A stretch of 64,000 nt of DNA from Thysanoteuthis rhombus. Its lineage: Eukaryota > Mollusca > Cephalopoda > Oegopsida > Thysanoteuthidae. Position 1 is the stretch's first letter; each line of letters opens with the position of its first letter. Positions 46,330 through 57,722 of the stretch are shown piece by piece. A program made the position numbers and the translations under genes. The notes under the pieces were generated by a model that saw nothing but the letters and a program-made list of their open reading frames with translations, had not been told where the DNA came from and did no database searches. The stretch lies in contig OY735220.1 of assembly GCA_963457665.1 (NCBI GenBank), positions 34,295,969 to 34,359,968 of the forward strand. Reading direction: 5' to 3'.

Positions 46330-47430
46330 TTAAAGTATGCACATCTTAGAAACAAGTGTTAATTTTTTTTTAATATTCATTTTTTATAAGATAAGGTATT
46401 GTAAACCATTATTACTTTTTGACAACTATTTACCTTCACCTTAATTTTTTTTAGTTGTTGCAGTAGGATAACAGCAAGAGGGACATTAGTTTGAATCTCA
46501 TTGAGAGCTTATTCTTCATTCCCAATCTGCGCTGGTTAACTCAGTGCCGTAGATTGACTGCCTGAGTTAAGGCGTAATAAAATATACAACTAAAAGATAG
46601 AGACAAACGTAAATAGTAAAAAATCAGTAACAATAAGTATTATAAACAAGTTTGGTGAATAACAAAAACCAAGTTCCATGGAAGGTCTACCAAGTCAAGA
46701 TCTTGGATTTTATTAAGTCTGCTAAGTTGAACGGAAGTTATATATTCACCTATGTTTGTCTGTGTCTATCAGTGCAATATCTCTAAAAGTTCAAAGAATT
46801 TCAATTTGTTTAATCTTGTTGAAGGGTTGGTAATGGGTTAAGGGACAACTCATTTAATTTCTGGACAGGTTTTGGAATATTTCCCATTTTGTTAATGTTG
46901 CAAGAACCAGCATTTTTTCCTGCTTTTCACACACAACAGACTGAGTGAATATCGTTACTAAGGGAAATAATCAAGTGTTGAAATGAATGATGGCTCAAAG
47001 AGATGCCACTAATGGATAATGCTATGCAAAGCTTCTCACACATTTCTTTGTACTAGGGTAATAAGTGTTATTTTTTGAATGATTGCCTAAAAGAAAAAAA
47101 ATATAGAAAATGTCACTTATTCCCTTTAAATTTTGCGTTGGCAACCAGTACAGTGATAATTTGAAATCTATTCATCTCGAATTGAACAACGGACAAATTT
47201 GCCCGTTTTAAATTACATGAAATAAGAAAAACAATAATGTATGAATATGACTGTCCTAGTAACAAAAAAAAAGTTTGAAGAGAATAATAGCAATTTTCTA
47301 TACTTTTCACACATAAGCAATTAGGATATACTCATTACCCAGGAACAAATATCACGTTGCACGGAGTAATAATTACAAGCTTTAGTCATGGCATACTCTG
47401 GAATCTGTAACTGTATTGTTCAGTTTTTAG
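46330..47430. other. Non-coding, nothing recognised
   Basis: No motif-bearing frame or repeat family member was identified. Confidence 0.4.
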
Positions 47431-47431
47431 T

Positions 47432-47484
47432 AACAATGATGTTGGCAGAGGTATGCACTCTCTGAGTGCTTTCTAGTTCAAATC
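47432..47484 (-). repeat. AGAGGTA-family repeat, left-end fragment (reversed)
   Basis: Read on the minus strand: AAAGCACTCAGAGAGTGCAT, ACCTCTGCCAAC, then ACTAAAAACTGAAC, matching 28545-28605. Confidence 0.7.
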
Positions 47485-47797
47485 CAGCACCTATCAGTTA
47501 AACTTTTTGACATGAATACATCTGCCAAGCTTCCAAGAGCTACAAGCTATGAAGATGTTAGTTGGCAGGGGAAGTAGACTTTGAGCAAGCCAATCCAGCA
47601 CAATGAAAGACAGTCAAGCTATGAAGGTTAAAAGTTGTTATGCATTACAGAAATCAGGGCACTTGGAGTAAACCACGAAGCAAGGATAATCTCTTTAGTT
47701 GTTTGGCGAGTAGCACAATTTATTTAATAAGTCGCCCAAGGTCACACGATTAACTCAGCTATATGTGAAGACCGTCACATTTTTGATGGCATATTAA

Positions 47798-48168
47798 CCC
47801 TTCAGGCGTCAAGTTTTTGAGGATAATTTTGTAAATTTGACTGTGTTTATCAAAGGACTATAGAGGGTGAAATGATCAGTATGGCACAAAGTTTATGTTG
47901 GAAAGAAAATATTCAATTTGCACATGAGGATGTTGTTGGCAGCCATCTTGGACTTCAGAATTTTTTGTACAACATTTTACAGGACCCTCCCACTTTTTAC
48001 TTTGAAATTATGGCAAAAATCTGAATGGAATGATTGCAGCACTTTGCTTATATATGTATGTCACCTATTGGTCATGTGCACAGCATATTTCTTGCTGTAT
48101 TTTCATATATCATCTATTCAGTGGTGGGTGGGCATAGTCACAATTTGTTGATGTCAGCACCTAAAGGG
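47798..48168. mobile_element. piggyBac-type MITE, 371 bp, with TTAA target duplication
   Basis: TTAA flanks both sides (47794-47797 and 48169-48172). The ends are CCCTTCAGGCGTCAAG and, inverted, CCCTTTAGGTGCTGAC: short imperfect TIRs starting with CCCTT, typical of piggyBac. The interior (77-codon chance frame) has no transposase motif, so it must have been moved by an enzyme made elsewhere. Confidence 0.75.
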
Positions 48169-48331
48169 TTAATTGTACTGCAAGGATCAATAAGATCTGC
48201 CAATTCATTCATCCAAGGTCATTCTTTTAAGGATTGAAGATGACCAGGCTGATGAATGCCTGGAACAGAGTACGGTACAGAAACCATGCTTGTTAGTCTC
48301 CTGTTTGAAGATCCTCAAGATATATAATCTA

Positions 48332-48387
48332 AATTGAAGAATCTAGATGAAAATCCTACCGGTAAGGCGGATTTTCAGCTAGTTCTT
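48332..48387. repeat. Stem-loop repeat, copy 2
   Basis: GATGAAAATCC pairs with GGATTTTCAGCT around a short loop; related to 27878-27925. Confidence 0.5.
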
Positions 48388-48779
48388 GCGAAAGGCTGAA
48401 CTGGGGCTTCAGCACCAATAAGAGATCAAAACTGTTTTAAAGGGGTATCTTAAGTCAATAACTCTGGCTAGAATGCACTGAAATACAAAGAGAGAGAGAC
48501 AGGTCGAAATACCAACATGTATATAAAGCTTTAGGAGTCATTTGATTATTTCTTTCAAGTTTACTTTGAATTCAAAACCTACAACTGGGTGGGGTCATGA
48601 CCATTCACTTGGCCTTGGCTTCTGTTAGAAAAGGGACTAAAGTTGTAAACAATCAGGTTTTGTTGATGTCAAAGCAAGTAATTTTCTGGCATAGCCATGT
48701 CTTTATGTGACAAGGACATTTTGCATACAATAGGCTTCTTTCTTCCAGGATACGATAGCAGGCATATTCTCTTTAGACC

Positions 48780-48928
48780 TATTTGTGAAAAGTCTCAGTT
48801 ATCCTTTGCAAGATAAAAGCCATTTTCCATTGCAAGATTGCAGTTATCTATTGCAAAATAAAAGCCCCGACTCATATACAGAACAGAGTTGCAATGACAA
48901 ATTTCAGTTATCTGCAGGGGTTAGGCAA
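48780..48928 (+). mobile_element. Eroded relative of the 59.3-kb TTAA-flanked MITE
   Basis: Shares TTATCTATTGCAAAATAAAAGCCC, GAGTTGCAATGACA and TTATCTGCAGGGGTTAG with 59335-59511 (as matching blocks). The left terminus is lost and TTAA is degraded to TTAG. Confidence 0.5.
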
Positions 48929-49582
48929 TTTCCCCTTCATTTAAAAAAAAAAAAAGTTCTGCTGGTGCCATTAGCAGAGAAAGGTTCATAATAAAAGTAG
49001 TGGAGATGCAAAAGAAATTCATGTGACAGTTGAAAAAAAAACAAAAAAAAAAAAAAACAATCAAAAAACAAAAACACACACAACAAACCTTGGCACTCGA
49101 ATGGGTAATGTCTTTCAGGTTTAGCATTATGAATTCTGTTTATCCTTACTGCCATCCAATTGCAAACTACTCTTTGACAAAAGAAGCACTTACTGTTTAT
49201 ACCGGCATCAATGTTGATCTAAATCAATTCAAGTTTAGACAAAAATTTTCCCTAACATAAGGCAGCATTGTTTCCATGAGAGAGTTAAGTTCATAGGGTC
49301 TAAACAGACTAGAACAATCTGTTCGCAAAAATAGTTCATGCTTAAAAAAATTGACATGCCGGCATATACGATACAACTTGTCTGGATTTGTTCAGCAAGT
49401 GTTTAAGGACAAAAAAAAAAAGCCATTCAATGGGAACCAGTTCTGTGATGTATTCGGGTGGGGAGGAGTCAGGCTCCATTACCATTCAACAAGAGTTGAT
49501 AAAAAGCAAGTCAAACCATTAAAAATCAAACTGAATTTGAATTAACTCGGTACAATAGACCGATTAATTATTCATTTTCCAG

Positions 49583-49843
49583 ATGGACTAACAAAGATTT
49601 ACAGATACGAAATACCCCTGGTGTGGTTCACAGAAGAAGAACAAGTCTACCCATTTAGATTGAATAGAAGTTTCAGCATGAAATTCAGAGAATGTTAACG
49701 TCTACAAGAGTCACCTGAAGAACGTCAAATGGTTCAGTGGCCAAAATGTAATAACTATAATAACTGAAGTGGAGGAAAACACAAGAGAATTTACCGAGAC
49801 AGCTGTTCCTCTCTGGAGACAAGCGAGAAAAATAAATCTTTGA
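49583..49843 (+). pseudogene. Protein-like block with internal frame break, unrecognised
   Basis: A pyrimidine-rich acceptor (TTCATTTTCCAG) ends at 49582. The next frame reads GLTKIYRYEIPLVWFTEEEQ then VYPFRLNRSFSMKFREC and stops at TAA (49696). A second frame continues with NVYKSHLKNVKWFSGQNVIT and ends VPLWRQARKINL at TGA 49841-49843. The abutting of two protein-like frames suggests one coding block disrupted by a small indel. Length and composition alone do not exclude chance; I recognise no family. Confidence 0.25.
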
Positions 49844-49897
49844 TTTTCTAGATATAAAAATTCACTCCTTTTGCAAGGTAAGGTTGCTTTCACTTAC

Positions 49898-49942
49898 CCG
49901 TTCCTTTTATCCAGGTAAAACAAAATTCAGTCAGTAACTCAC
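49898..49942 (-). CDS. Possible 45-bp microexon
   Basis: On the minus strand a very good acceptor (CTTGTTCTTTTTCAG) precedes 45 bp that is open in one frame (ELLTEFCFTWIKGT) and is followed by a GTAAGTG donor. Its first six bases (GTGAGT) are themselves donor-like, so the junction is ambiguous. It overlaps no other candidate but lies on the strand opposite the 49.58-kb block. Confidence 0.2.
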
Positions 49943-50144
49943 CTGAAAAAGAACAAGAAAATTATAATCAAAACCAGAAAAAAATATGGAGAGGAAAATA
50001 GTGTGAGGTATCAGTTTTTTGTGCTGGATTTGTCAATTTTCAGGTAAAATAGTCAAAAAATATTTTACAAACAAATTAAGAAATAATTCTGAAATTTTGT
50101 ACTGAAAAACAGAAACATATCCCCCAATAATTTGCAATTATAAC

Positions 50145-50365
50145 AAAATTTTTGTAGATACATAAAACTTGTCAGTTTGGCTCAGTCAGTGAGAAAGCTG
50201 CCTATTGATCATTTGGTCGTGATTTCAATTCATGGGAGAGAAATGCTAATTTTGCATATCAGTTTGGTTTAACATAAGACGAACAAACAGTGAAGAGTTT
50301 TGGAAAGGATTGTTGTTGTTGTGGTAGAAAAACAAGGTCAATTCCAGCCTCTGATTTCAGCAGCC
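50145..50365 (+). mobile_element. tRNA-like SINE, copy 2
   Basis: Better preserved than the copy at 32630. TTTGGCTCAGTCAGTGAGAA resembles an A box (TGGCTCAGT.G) and GGTCGTGATTTCAATTC resembles a B box, at a spacing of about 35 bp. The body ends near a GTAGAAAAACAAGGTCAATTC block. Confidence 0.6.
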
Positions 50366-50699
50366 ATTGTTGACAAATGAATATTAAAAAAAGAAACTAT
50401 AAAGTCCTCTATAATACCGAGCGTATTCATTTGTAGAATTACGTGAGAGAAAAATCAGTGTATTTGAATCAAGTTGTTGACAGTAATTCATTTGTGGTTT
50501 TGATTTTTAAAGAATTTCCTACTGAAACAGTTTCAATAGGAATTTTGAAAAAAAAATAAAAAGCACACATCCATTTCTTTTATCAGCAACTTGACCAAAA
50601 TTCAATTTTGCATTGAGTAAATGTGGTAGTACAGAAAGAAAAATATATATACAAAGGAGTGTGGTATGCCTTTGTGTATATATATATATATTTTTTTTT

Positions 50700-50830
50700 T
50701 CTGTAACACTAAAGTAAATATAAAGGGGTGATAAATACATACATCAGTGTGCTCATATAAGTTTCATTTATTGAAAAAAATGTTTTTGTCTAATTTTGTT
50801 TTTACAGTAGGTATGGTAATTATCTAATAA
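50700..50830 (+). repeat. Dispersed repeat fragment (TACATACATCAGT family)
   Basis: AAAGGGGTGATAAATACATA, CATCAGTGTGCTCA and TTTTTGTCTAATTTTGTTTT then TACAG, matching 41075-41200. Confidence 0.6.
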
Positions 50831-51049
50831 AATATCCATTTCATACACGCCATCATCTATGACAGGGCACACTACTGTATTTCATACCCCTGAAATAGGA
50901 TCCCTAAAAATCCATGTCAAAAAGAAATCAGGTTTCTGTGGGTCCGAATTCTGGCAGAGCGGCTGAATTAAATTGATGATTCCTTTGAATAGAACAAGTT
51001 TAATATTGACTAAGACAAGGAGAGAGGGAGGGGGGGATGGACAGACAGA

Positions 51050-51722
51050 GACAGAGAGAGTGACATGCACAGGGGGGGGGGCAGACACAGAGTGAAACGC
51101 ACAGGGGGGGCAGACACAGAGTGACACGCACAGGGGGGGGGCAGACACAGAGTGACACGCACAGGGGGGGGCAGACACAGAGTGACACGCACAGGGGGGG
51201 GGCAGACACAGAGTGAAACGCACAGGGGGGGCAGACACAGAGTGACACGCACAGGGGGGGGGGGCAGACACAGAGTGACACGCACAGGGGGGGGGGCAGA
51301 CACAGAGTGACACGCACAGGGGGGGCAGACACAGAGTGACACGCACAGGGGGGGGGGCAGACACAGAGTGACACGCACTGGGGGGGGGGCAGACACAGAG
51401 TGACACGCACAGGGGGGGGCAGACACAGAGTGACACGCACAGGGGGGGGGGCAGACACAGAGTGACACGCACTGGGGGGGGCAGACACAGAGTGACACGC
51501 ACTGGGGGGGGCAGACACAGAGTGACACGCACTGGGGGGGGGCAGACACAGAGTGACACGCACAGGGGGGGGGGGCAGACACAGAGTGACACGCACAGGG
51601 GGGGGGGCAGACACAGAGTGACACGCACAGGGGGGGGCAGACACAGAGTGACACGCACAGGGGGGGGGCAGACACAGAGTGACACGCATAGGGGGGGGGC
51701 AGACACAGACTGACATGCACAG
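51050..51722 (+). repeat. G-run minisatellite, about 22 units of 28-32 bp
   Basis: Unit GCAGACACAGAGTGACACGC followed by ACA and a run of 6-11 G. Variation is mostly in the G-run length; substitutions include GAAACGC (two units), CACTGGG (four) and CATAGGG (one). The regularly spaced G-runs give strong quadruplex potential. Cys/Pro-rich frames of up to 274 codons on the minus strand are artefacts. Confidence 0.97.
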
Positions 51723-51729
51723 AGCAGTA

Positions 51730-52636
51730 AAGAGCATTGTATAGTTGAAATCCAAAGATTTTAGCTTAAGATAAAAAAAGCAATGCCATTTGACATCAAA
51801 TTAGCCAGAAAAGAACCAAAAGATGTGGTGCTTGGCAAAGCAAACATTTTAAAATGGCATTAAATAAGACCAGATGTATGATTTGCCAGAGGGGTGGGGT
51901 TCAGAAATTAGGAACCGGTGAGAACTTCCATAAAGAGAAAACAGTTTAGGATTGTTCCATGCTAGGGCCATGAACAGGGTATAGGGAATGGCTGGAGAAT
52001 GGTATCAGAACAAATATTTTGCACCTGGTGCAGAAAGATGGAAGTGATTGTATAAACAACCGAATTCTTTCCAGAGGAATTTCAATAGATTCTTAAACCT
52101 CACGAGAATTGAAAACAAACAAATCTGCCCAAACAATTCTGAAAGCCTGAATAGTTACACGTCAAAGTCTTGGTGAAGGCCTCATTGAAGGTAAAAAAAC
52201 ACAAAAACAAAAACAAACCAAAAACAATACATCGTCCAACTTCCTGAATTACAGTTTTATAACCTTTTTCAAAGCTTGCACCTTTCCATGATTTCAGAAT
52301 CTTTCTTTCACCCCTTAAGGCTAAAAAAAAATTAGATTTAAAAAAGTCAAAATTGTATCACTATATAACTAATGAAACCATTTTATGAGCTGGCTGCAGT
52401 TGCCTTTTCTTAATTAGCTTTGAAATGCATGGCATTCGGGTGCTGCTATAAAACATATACATAGTTTGTTTGCTATATTCTTGTACCTTCCAGAATTGCC
52501 TTATGCACCCCCTTTTAAGACCCACTGCGGTGTATTAAAAGTATATTTCCAAAGATATTTGAGCAAACAGGGTTGAGATTGGTTTTAGAAGATTGTCAAA
52601 GTAAGGTGGGGAAAGTCCAGTAGCTTCCTTAGAGTA
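51730..52636. other. Non-coding, nothing recognised
   Basis: No motif-bearing frame or repeat family member was identified. Confidence 0.4.
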
Positions 52637-52637
52637 A

Positions 52638-52866
52638 AGTGTGCAGAAAACTCAAATGGCAATAGGCTGGTCATGTTGCAAGAATGGCAGCTAATTGATG
52701 GACATCGCGACTCACAACAGCCCCAGAGATCATATGCGAAACTCTGGCTGGCAAAATATAAGATAGCGTGAAGAACTGGACAAATTTAGAAAGGATTTGC
52801 TCCACAATACTGATGAATGAAAGGTCTAGCAAATCCTAGGGAAGGTCAATGTCCAATGACATACTG
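52638..52866 (+). mobile_element. RTE LINE fragment, 3' terminal 0.23 kb
   Basis: AAACTCAAATGGCAATAGGC, TGGTCATGTTGCAAGAATGG, CCCCAGAGATCATATGCGAA and GGGAAGGTCAATGTCCAATG correspond to the last part of the 57.1-kb and 0.9-kb copies. Dead and 5'-truncated. Confidence 0.75.
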
Positions 52867-52869
52867 AAC

Positions 52870-55010
52870 TAAAAAAAAAGCCAGGAACCAAAATCTCATC
52901 TAGAAGTTGATTTACCTTTGGTCTATCAAACACCTACACTAGCACTGACTATTTTACATCATCTTGGTAACCGTAAGCAAGACCTTTCAACCATTTTTCA
53001 CATCGCACGATTAATAAAAAAAGAAAAAAAAGGAAAGAGTTATCAATGCCACAAAATTTGAAACCGAACATTAAAATAACTTATTGATGTTGAAATCATG
53101 AATGTTAGAAACACTAAAATATGATATGTCTACCTTTCAGTTCCTGGTATTTCATGTTTAAGGATTGTACACTATTGCTTTATATCTGAAGTGAAGAAAA
53201 AAAGAACAAACAAACAAACAAATGAAGAAAAAAACAAGAAACCCCCAACAAAAGTTGACAAAATCTTGCCAATCAAATGCTTAGATAGATAAACAAAAGG
53301 TGAGGCTGATGATTACGTGAATACCTGCCATAAAACAAGCAGCCCTTACTATCAGAGTTTTGATTAACCATGTGCAAAAAAACTACAGATGCACCGTTCT
53401 GTTAAATGCAGTCAGTCTAAGAGACAGGATTCACCACCCAACACTAGTTAAAGAAATTATTTCCCACCCACCCCTTTTGGCATCTCCTCACCAACTCACG
53501 CAAACAGGAAATGTGAATAGGTGCATGTATGCAAAAAAAAAAAAAAAAAAAAAAAAAAATAATTAGATAAATAAATAAAAATGAATGTATAGAATAGATA
53601 CTAGTTGGCTTGTGTTGTATATATTTAACTATAAAACCTTCCGTAAAGTCCATTAAGTATGCAGGCCAAATTAGGTTGGGCGAATCTGACTTGGTATTAT
53701 ATAGAAGAGAAATCAGATCATAATTGGGTGAGAGTAAATGCAAACACCACGATTTAGGGGGGGGAGGGGGAACCATATGTGAATTTTACACGTATATAAA
53801 GTTTATTTGGGCTTTACAAGAACCTTTTTAGGCACTGTGTAGAGTCAAAAGTGTTCTAACTGAAAATGGACAATTGTGAAATACTATAATAGATTTGTTC
53901 AACACGCACAATAATACTTAGATGAAAATGTTGATACTTCCTGAAAAGAAAAACCTTCTACCTAATCGTCATTGCTTCAGAGAGATCGAAGTCAGCAAAC
54001 TTAATTCATCTGGTAAGCTTCGGACCAGAGATCTCTAGATTCTCCAGATTCCTAGACAAGGCTTTATATATACTTAGAATATAAAATAAACAACAAAAAG
54101 TAAAGAACGATAAAAAAAAAAATTGTTTTTTATAGATACAGAATACACTTTCAAAGCAGAGTCTGTTTGATGTTTATTATTCCACTTAAAATTCTTTAAA
54201 TATAGATATAGAATATACGATAAGTACATCAAAGAGAAAAAAGAAAGGAAAAAAATGAATAAGGAAACCATTTATAGCAAATACAAATTAAGCCTCCTCA
54301 AAAACAAAGTCTGTTAAATCAATACCAATCCACTAATCTTCATCTCAAGACGATTCAAACACGCTACAATAATTGAAGCGAAGAGCAGCAAACAGTGAAT
54401 AGCCACAAAGACCACCTGATCAAAAAATAGCTAGTTAAAAAAAAAAAAAAAAAAAAAAAGCTGGTTTTCTGGAAGTCAGGTAAATGGTCTAGTCCTGTAT
54501 CCAGAGCTGGCTTTAGGAGCTCCAGGGCCTAATAGAAAACATTTTTGTGGAGCCCCTGGTTAACAGTCAAAGTCAGAAGAAACTAAAATCTAATAAACTT
54601 TATTATAGACTTCATATCTCTGATACAATAGAATGCAATCAGAATGTGCACTTGAAAATTTTATAGAAATAAATTTTCATGCTCTCCTGTTATTGAAGAA
54701 CATTATTTGATCCAAGTACAATAAAAAGAGAAATCAAAACACAGAGTAAAACAGTGTTGAATCTTTGAGAATTGAGAAGAAAATAGAATTGTTGCCGTTC
54801 TTTGAAAAAAACCTTTAGTGTAGTGTTAGGCGGAAGTTGCAGTGTATTGTGTGTATTTGACAAGACTAGAACATACCCTAGTGCAGGGTCGAATTGGTTT
54901 GAAGCTGGTACTTGAATCTGCTTTAAAAATATCAGTTGAGAGAATTGGTGTGCCAAAAATTCTTCAGCAATCTGGATTGATAATTCTGGAGGTAAACATT
55001 TTTAAATTAC
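52870..55010. other. Non-coding; A-tracts only
   Basis: A-tracts of about 29 at 53532 and about 24 at 54437. A near-palindromic GCTCCAGGGCC / GGAGCCCCTGG pair lies at 54519-54562. No gene recognised. Confidence 0.4.
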
Positions 55011-55015
55011 AGGTC

Positions 55016-55425
55016 TGGTTAGTCACTCAAAAGAAACAGTAACATGACCTACATCTTTTGGCATTAAAAATAGGAAGAAGGGGGTGATCAATGAATAAGT
55101 TACTTTCCCTGCCTTTTACTGGATCACTAAAAAGTCTGAAGTTTCAAAAATCAAGAGTGAATGCTGCCAGGCATAAACTGAAGGACCAATTTAGCATTAA
55201 CTTACATTGTAAACCGACACCCCTTCCCATTTTGTTTTTTTTTTGTTGATTTAACAACAAACAACAAAAAACATTTTCGAGACATGAGTGAATGTTCAAA
55301 TTTTCTGCCCTCTATCTCCATTGGGGCCTCCTGTATGTGTGATACATAAATAGCCGTTCACCCAGAATCACTTGAAAACTGCAGAAATCTATGTTGACTG
55401 TTGATTGACGGTTTCTGATAGTTTG
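55016..55425 (+). repeat. 0.4-kb dispersed repeat, copy 3
   Basis: Same block order as 21178-21528 and 30117-30545. Here the A-tract position is a short CAAAAATCAAG, close to the presumed ancestral state. Confidence 0.75.
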
Positions 55426-55794
55426 TATACACTAACACCTATCTGCCTACCAAGTAAGATGGTTATAGACCTTCTGCTATGTACCTACCCATTAGGTCTG
55501 TTAAATGAGCCTTCATCCCAGTTGTTATTCTAATTAATGAAAGCATTCAAGTGATTGATCAAAGAGATCATCTGTTCTCGTTAAGATTAGCAGCTTTAGA
55601 GGGCATCCCAACAGGCTATAATCTTGCAAAGGGCAAAAAAGAAAAAAAAAAAAAAAAAGGAAAAAGCACACAAATAAGAATCAGTACTGTAATATATGTT
55701 AGTCCATGGAGAAGCACCAGAGTCGATGTGTACACATACTTATCAATAATAAGATATACTCATTGCCAGCCTTGATGGAGGCCAGCATTCTACT

Positions 55795-55796
<2 letters not shown>

Positions 55797-55825
<29 letters not shown>

Positions 55826-55827
55826 AT
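55797..55827. repeat. (AT)n microsatellite
   Basis: About 14 AT units after a T-run. Confidence 0.95.
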
Positions 55828-56269
55828 TCTACTTAAGGGGAATACAAAAGGACCCAGTGGGTTTGGAAGACTTTGCAACTGAAGGACCCTGTCTATAAAA
55901 GAAATATTTTAGTGGACCCCTATTTTCAGCATTTAGTTTTCATACTAATTAATGAACTACAGTCAAAAACAATTTTTGACCTTTTAAAATCATTCATTCA
56001 AAATTCATTACATTTATTTGAATTCGGATATATGGTACAGGTCTTTGTACAATAATAATGTTTATTGGTAGCTGTACAATGATGTTTCTCTGCCACAAAA
56101 TTTGCAATGTTAATGTCTGGAAATATTACTGCAGACTCCCAGGGGATCTGGACATCAGTTTCAAAAACGCTGCTATAAGCAGTTATTCTTTTCAATGGAT
56201 TTGTATTTAGAAAGAAAAAAAAAAAGCATTTATCAATGGATTTTAAACAAATACATATATATTTTTATC

Positions 56270-56305
<36 letters not shown>
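56270..56305. repeat. (AT)n microsatellite
   Basis: About 16 AT units. Confidence 0.95.
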
Positions 56306-56307
<2 letters not shown>

Positions 56308-56494
56308 CTACACAATTCCATGCTATGAAAAATAAATAAATTATACTACTTAAGTATGTAAGGCAGTTTTGCTGTCAAAATCAAGCTACAGATTGCATTA
56401 ATGATCACAAAACAGAAGAAACCGTAAAAAATATGAAATAAAAGTCCTTATTTATCGGTGGACTTGGAATTTATGTAGTTATAACATATTAGGG

Positions 56495-56830
56495 CCGTGC
56501 ATGTTCCAAAGGTGCATGTTTGGAAGGGGCCAGATTTTCAAGGTGCATTGAGAAACCTGCCATAATTCTTGTGTAAAATAATTTTCCGCCTGTTGTACAA
56601 AACCACCACTTCAAAGTATTTCTGTTACTTCTCTTCAGTGTTGCCAATTTAGATATCTTATATCAGGATGATTAATGATTAGTTTTAAAGAGTGGAATTC
56701 ATAGGAAAAATCTTTAATTTTTATTTTTTTGAGAACGATTGATCCATACAAGTACAAAATAGACACTGCATTTCCTGCTGATATACATCTAGCAAGTGTC
56801 AACTACATACAATGGCCAGTTGTCAAGTAC
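56495..56830 (+). repeat. Dispersed repeat, copy 2 (GTTTGGAAGGGGC family)
   Basis: Aligns block by block with 40330-40680. A third, shorter copy lies at 62205-62335. Confidence 0.7.
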
Positions 56831-56966
56831 TTGCAGATTTCTTCAATTGTTGTTGAATAATGGAGGCAAAACTAAGATTGTATTCATTTGTTTGTTGCAT
56901 GAAGTAAATTCTGAAGTCTTTTCAGTTTCATGTGTTACGCATTCAGCATCAAGCATATCATCATTT

Positions 56967-57118
56967 GATTTTGACAGTCATGTCCTCATTCTTGATGTGA
57001 TTGTTGCACATGACTTCAGTTTTACTGAAGTTCATGTGTAGGCCCACTCTTTTACTTTCTTTGTTTAGTTCACCTAGCATTAGTTGGAGGTTGGGTAGGT
57101 TCTCTGTGAAAAGGACGA
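56967..57118 (-). mobile_element. Inverted 5' part of an RTE LINE copy
   Basis: On the minus strand the frame reads FVLFTENLPNLQLMLGELNK then ESKRVGLHMNFSKTEVM, the RT segment just after the YADD catalytic box (VLF.E....LQ.ML.ELN..S..VGL.MN.SKT.VM). Its order relative to 57119-57720 shows that it is the upstream half of the same element, flipped. The YADD box itself is cut at the junction. Confidence 0.85.
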
Positions 57119-57722
57119 AGGACATGACTGTCAAAATCAAAGATGCAAAGCTGGAGAAAGTAGACCACCACATTTACCTAGGACAACGAAACTATATGAA
57201 ATCCACAAAAGAGGAAGAAATCAAGTGGAAAAATCACCCAAGGATGGCAAGCCTTTGGCTGAAAAACTCAACTTTCAAAAACAATACGATCCCAATAATT
57301 CTAAAAAGAAGAGTATATAATCAATGCATTCTTCTGATAGTCACTTATGGAGCTGAAACACAGAACCTAACCAAGAGACAAACCTACAAACTGAGAAGCA
57401 TGTAACGTGCACACGAGAGAATCATGCTCAACCTCACATGGAGAGATCACAAGAAAGCACAATATATCAGGAAGAAAACAGGGGTCCAAGACCTCATAGA
57501 ATCTATTAGAAAACTCAAATGGCAATGGGCTGGTCATGTTGCCGGAATAATAGACAACTGATGAAAATCATGACTCACAACATGGATCCCCAGATATATG
57601 CGAAACTGAAGCCGACAAAATACAAAAGGGAGAGATGAACTATACAAATTCAGAAAATACTGGCTTGGTGATGCCCACAATAGAGAAATGTGGCAGATCC
57701 CGCGGAAGGTCTATGTCTGACA
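57119..57722 (+). mobile_element. RTE LINE copy, 3' part of reverse transcriptase ORF
   Basis: Frame from 57124 reads MTVKIKDAKLEKVDHHIYLG (the thumb region of RT), then KRRVYNQCILLIVTYGAET and, after a break near 57400, RAHERIMLNLTWRDHKKAQ and KLKWQWAGHVAG. The end resembles the other copies to GGTCTATGTC and then decays. Two or more frame disruptions make it non-functional. Confidence 0.85.

Noticed and set aside
50882-51755. Cys/Pro/Val-rich minus-strand frames of 236-274 codons
   Set aside because: All three frames are open over the G-run minisatellite, and G-run length varies without regard to frame, so no coding constraint exists.
54519-54562. GCTCCAGGGCC / GGAGCCCCTGG as a hAT element
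   Set aside because: The inverted similarity is short, with no target duplication or second copy in the window.
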